NCBI GenBank assembly: GCA_001443005.1
Contig: LEKQ01000010.1
Coordinates: 1-45,572, forward strand
From: a bacterium GBS-1
Lineage (GTDB): Bacteria; Synergistota; GBS-1
Direction of reading: 5' to 3'
DNA length: 45,572 nt
The translations under genes were made by a program, and so were the position numbers. Each line of letters starts with the position of its first letter. Position 1 is the stretch's first letter. The notes below the pieces were generated by a model. The model saw nothing but the letters and a program-made list of their open reading frames with translations. It was not told where the DNA came from and searched no databases. Of the stretch, positions 43,888-45,572 are shown one piece after another.

Positions 43888-45222
43888 ATGCTTGTGCTTC
43901 ACCTGATTATATCTATCGGTATAGCCCTGTTTCTGATAATACGTTTGAGATGGTCTCCTGTCTTTGGCTTGGTCCTAGGAGCCTTATATTTTGGTATTGC
44001 CTCTGGTCAAGGAGCCTTAAATACGGCTGCCAATATAGCTAAGGGATTTGGGGCTACCATGACTGGAATAGGGCTGGTCGTGGGCTTCGGTGTGATAATA
44101 GGGCAGCTTTTGGCAGACTCGGGTGCCGTTGAGAGCATAGTTAGGTCCCTTCTTAAGGTTTTTTCTCCGAAAAGGACTCCCGAGGCTTTGTGCACCGCAT
44201 CTCTTATCGTCTCAACTCCAGTTTTCTTTGACGTAGGGTTTATAATTCTTGCCCCAATAGCGAGGAGGATAGCCAAGGTTACAGGTGGAAGCTTGGCTAT
44301 CCTGGTTTCTTCGCTCATAATAGGTCTTGGCACGGCTCACATGCTCATTCCTCCAACTCCTGGTCCTCTCGTCGTAGCTGATACCTTGAAGGTCCCTTTG
44401 GGAAGCATGATAATGGGCGGCTTTCTGGTCGGTGTTCCCGGCGCCTTTTTGGCTCTCTTCATCTACAGGTTTATAGCTAGCGCGAGAGGTTTTTGGTCGC
44501 CCGATGATGAGGATGCCTTCTTCAAGGAGGTAGCCTATGAGGATCTCGCGAGTAAGGGTAAGCTTCCATCCCTTGGGCTTTCTCTCCTGCCCATAGTCAC
44601 GCCGATAGTCTTGATCCTCTTAGCCTCCCTGGTTAAGGTTATATCTGGCTCTAAACCCGGTCCTATTGGCAATTTCATATCCTTCCTGGGAGACAGGACG
44701 ATAGCCATGCTTATAGGTGCCATGCTGTCCTTATGGGTTGGTTACCTCTTTATGGATAGGGATAGCTTGTCTAAATCGGTCGATAAGGCCTTAGCTAGCG
44801 CTGGGATAGTTCTTCTGATAACTGGTGCCGGAGGCTCTCTGGGGGCGGTCTTGGGGGGAAGCCAAATAGGCAAGGTTCTGGCTGAGGCAATGAAATCCTA
44901 TGAGATTCCTATGATTCTTTTGGCTTGGATAATAGCCTCGGTGATAAAGATAGCTCAAGGTTCTGGAACCGTCGCCATAATAACCACGGCTAACCTCATA
45001 GCTCCCTTAGCCTCGCAGATGGCTGTTCCCGGGCTCTGGCTGGCTTTAGCCATAGGCTCAGGGGCTTTGCTTGGTTGTCACATAAACGATAGCGGCTTTT
45101 GGGTTGTGGCCAAGGTTTCAGGACTCACGACGAAGGGCGGCTTTAAAACCTATACTCTAGCTACCGCCGTAAACGCGGTCACAACCCTTGTAATGATCCT
45201 AATTCTTAAAGCTATGTTTTAA
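43888..45222 (+). CDS. GntP-family permease (gluconate/sugar-acid:H+ symporter)
   Basis: A proton symporter with about 12 membrane segments. Family blocks are GFGATMTGIGLVVGFGVIIG, VSTPVFFDVGFIILAPIARR, GTAHMLIPPTPGPLVVADTL and AQGSGTVAIITTANL with GCHINDSGFWVVAK. 444 residues is typical. AGGAGGTG stands before the ATG. With the dehydratase-like gene it forms a catabolic unit that would import the substrate. Confidence 0.95.
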   Translation: MLVLHLIISIGIALFLIIRLRWSPVFGLVLGALYFGIASGQGALNTAANIAKGFGATMTGIGLVVGFGVIIGQLLADSGAVESIVRSLLKVFSPKRTPEALCTASLIVSTPVFFDVGFIILAPIARRIAKVTGGSLAILVSSLIIGLGTAHMLIPPTPGPLVVADTLKVPLGSMIMGGFLVGVPGAFLALFIYRFIASARGFWSPDDEDAFFKEVAYEDLASKGKLPSLGLSLLPIVTPIVLILLASLVKVISGSKPGPIGNFISFLGDRTIAMLIGAMLSLWVGYLFMDRDSLSKSVDKALASAGIVLLITGAGGSLGAVLGGSQIGKVLAEAMKSYEIPMILLAWIIASVIKIAQGSGTVAIITTANLIAPLASQMAVPGLWLALAIGSGALLGCHINDSGFWVVAKVSGLTTKGGFKTYTLATAVNAVTTLVMILILKAMF

Positions 45223-45246
45223 TTTCAATAGGAGGTGTTTAAGGCT

Positions 45247-45572
45247 ATGCACAAAGTAGTGATAAAGAAAAGCGAGTTTATAGGTGGTGCTCCGATGGAG
45301 AAGAAGAAGGGTGTAAGGGATTGGAAGGTCATCTATCCTGAAACGGGCTTCCCCACTAAGTCTTTGGTTGTGGGTATAGTGGAGATACCACCTGGGGCTC
45401 ACTCTCCCCTTCATCGTCATAACTGCGAGGAGATATATTACGTCCTTCAGGGAAAGGGTGAAGTGGAGGTTGAGGGGCAGAGGTTCCCCTTCGAAGCCGG
45501 AGACGCGATATATAATAAGGAAAACACCTGCCATCGCGTCTTTAACACCGGAGAGGAGGATGTGAGGCTTCT
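45247..45572 (+). CDS. Cupin-domain protein (cut by window end)
   Basis: The first 108 codons of a small cupin. The metal-binding cupin motif 1 reads PPGAHSPLHRHNCEEIYYVL followed by QGKGEVEVEG, with HRH and Glu as ligands; motif 2 has FEAGDAIYNK and the His of CHRVFNTG. AGGAGGTG stands upstream of ATG 45247. Cupins next to sugar-acid genes often act as isomerases or sensors, but the role here is unknown. A minus-strand frame over the same bases is its shadow. Confidence 0.9.
   Translation, partial: MHKVVIKKSEFIGGAPMEKKKGVRDWKVIYPETGFPTKSLVVGIVEIPPGAHSPLHRHNCEEIYYVLQGKGEVEVEGQRFPFEAGDAIYNKENTCHRVFNTGEEDVRL

Noticed and set aside
45199-45534. Minus-strand frame of 111 codons near the window end
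   Set aside because: Opposite strand of the cupin gene, whose metal-binding motifs are unmistakable.

Overview
The window is a chromosomal segment of an unnamed bacterium centred on its replication origin. Arginine is mostly AGA/AGG, isoleucine is often ATA, TTG and GTG starts are common, and the metabolic genes suit an anaerobic amino-acid or organic-acid fermenter (glutamate dehydrogenase, IlvE, butyrate kinase/phosphotransbutyrylase, TRAP transporter). The order rpmH-rnpA-yidD-yidC-jag-mnmE-rsmG-noc-parA-parB / dnaA-dnaN-recF-(DUF721)-remB-gyrB-gyrA is the Firmicutes (Clostridia/Bacillus) order, but mnmG and the yaaA-type S4 gene are missing from their usual places. Bactofilin, DUF3084 and DUF3870 also occur in Clostridia and Synergistota. 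My best guess is an anaerobic, possibly thermophilic, member of one of these lineages; I cannot name it.

Left part (1-5.9 kb): the start of a glutamate dehydrogenase gene, pdxA, a MASE3-GGDEF diguanylate cyclase, a radical SAM protein and a Cache-domain chemoreceptor, closed by a bidirectional terminator.

5.9-12.8 kb (minus strand): tsaC/sua5, an archaeal-type purC, a Na/Pi-cotransporter-like protein, a membrane sensor that resembles a histidine kinase without its catalytic residues, and a small sigma factor whose promoter carries an elaborate nested palindrome; then a DUF3084 membrane protein.

12.8-21.6 kb: the segregation and origin region. It has two parS sites, bactofilin, ParB, ParA and a Noc-type ParB paralogue. 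Sites close to the Bacillus Noc-binding consensus lie in noc itself, after parB, and in ilvE. DnaA boxes cluster on both sides of dnaA, with a DnaA-trio-like motif before dnaN. Genes mostly point away from this origin, minus strand to the left and plus strand to the right.

20-35.6 kb (plus strand): replication and topology genes, the phosphatidylethanolamine pathway (psd, pssA), then creatininase-ilvE-buk-ptb and a half-length butyrate-kinase-like gene, a YkuK-like gene, cheW, a DUF3870 gene and a decayed chemoreceptor fragment. ilvE-buk-ptb would fit branched-chain amino acid fermentation ending in substrate-level phosphorylation.

35.6-45.6 kb: a TRAP transporter (dctP, terminator, dctQ-dctM), an iron cassette on the minus strand (DtxR regulator-feoA-feoB) with two copies of an operator-like repeat and visibly higher GC, and a sugar-acid cluster (FadR-type GntR regulator, a 21-bp palindrome, an enolase-superfamily dehydratase, a GntP permease and a cupin cut by the window end). 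No tRNA, rRNA, CRISPR array or insertion sequence was seen.
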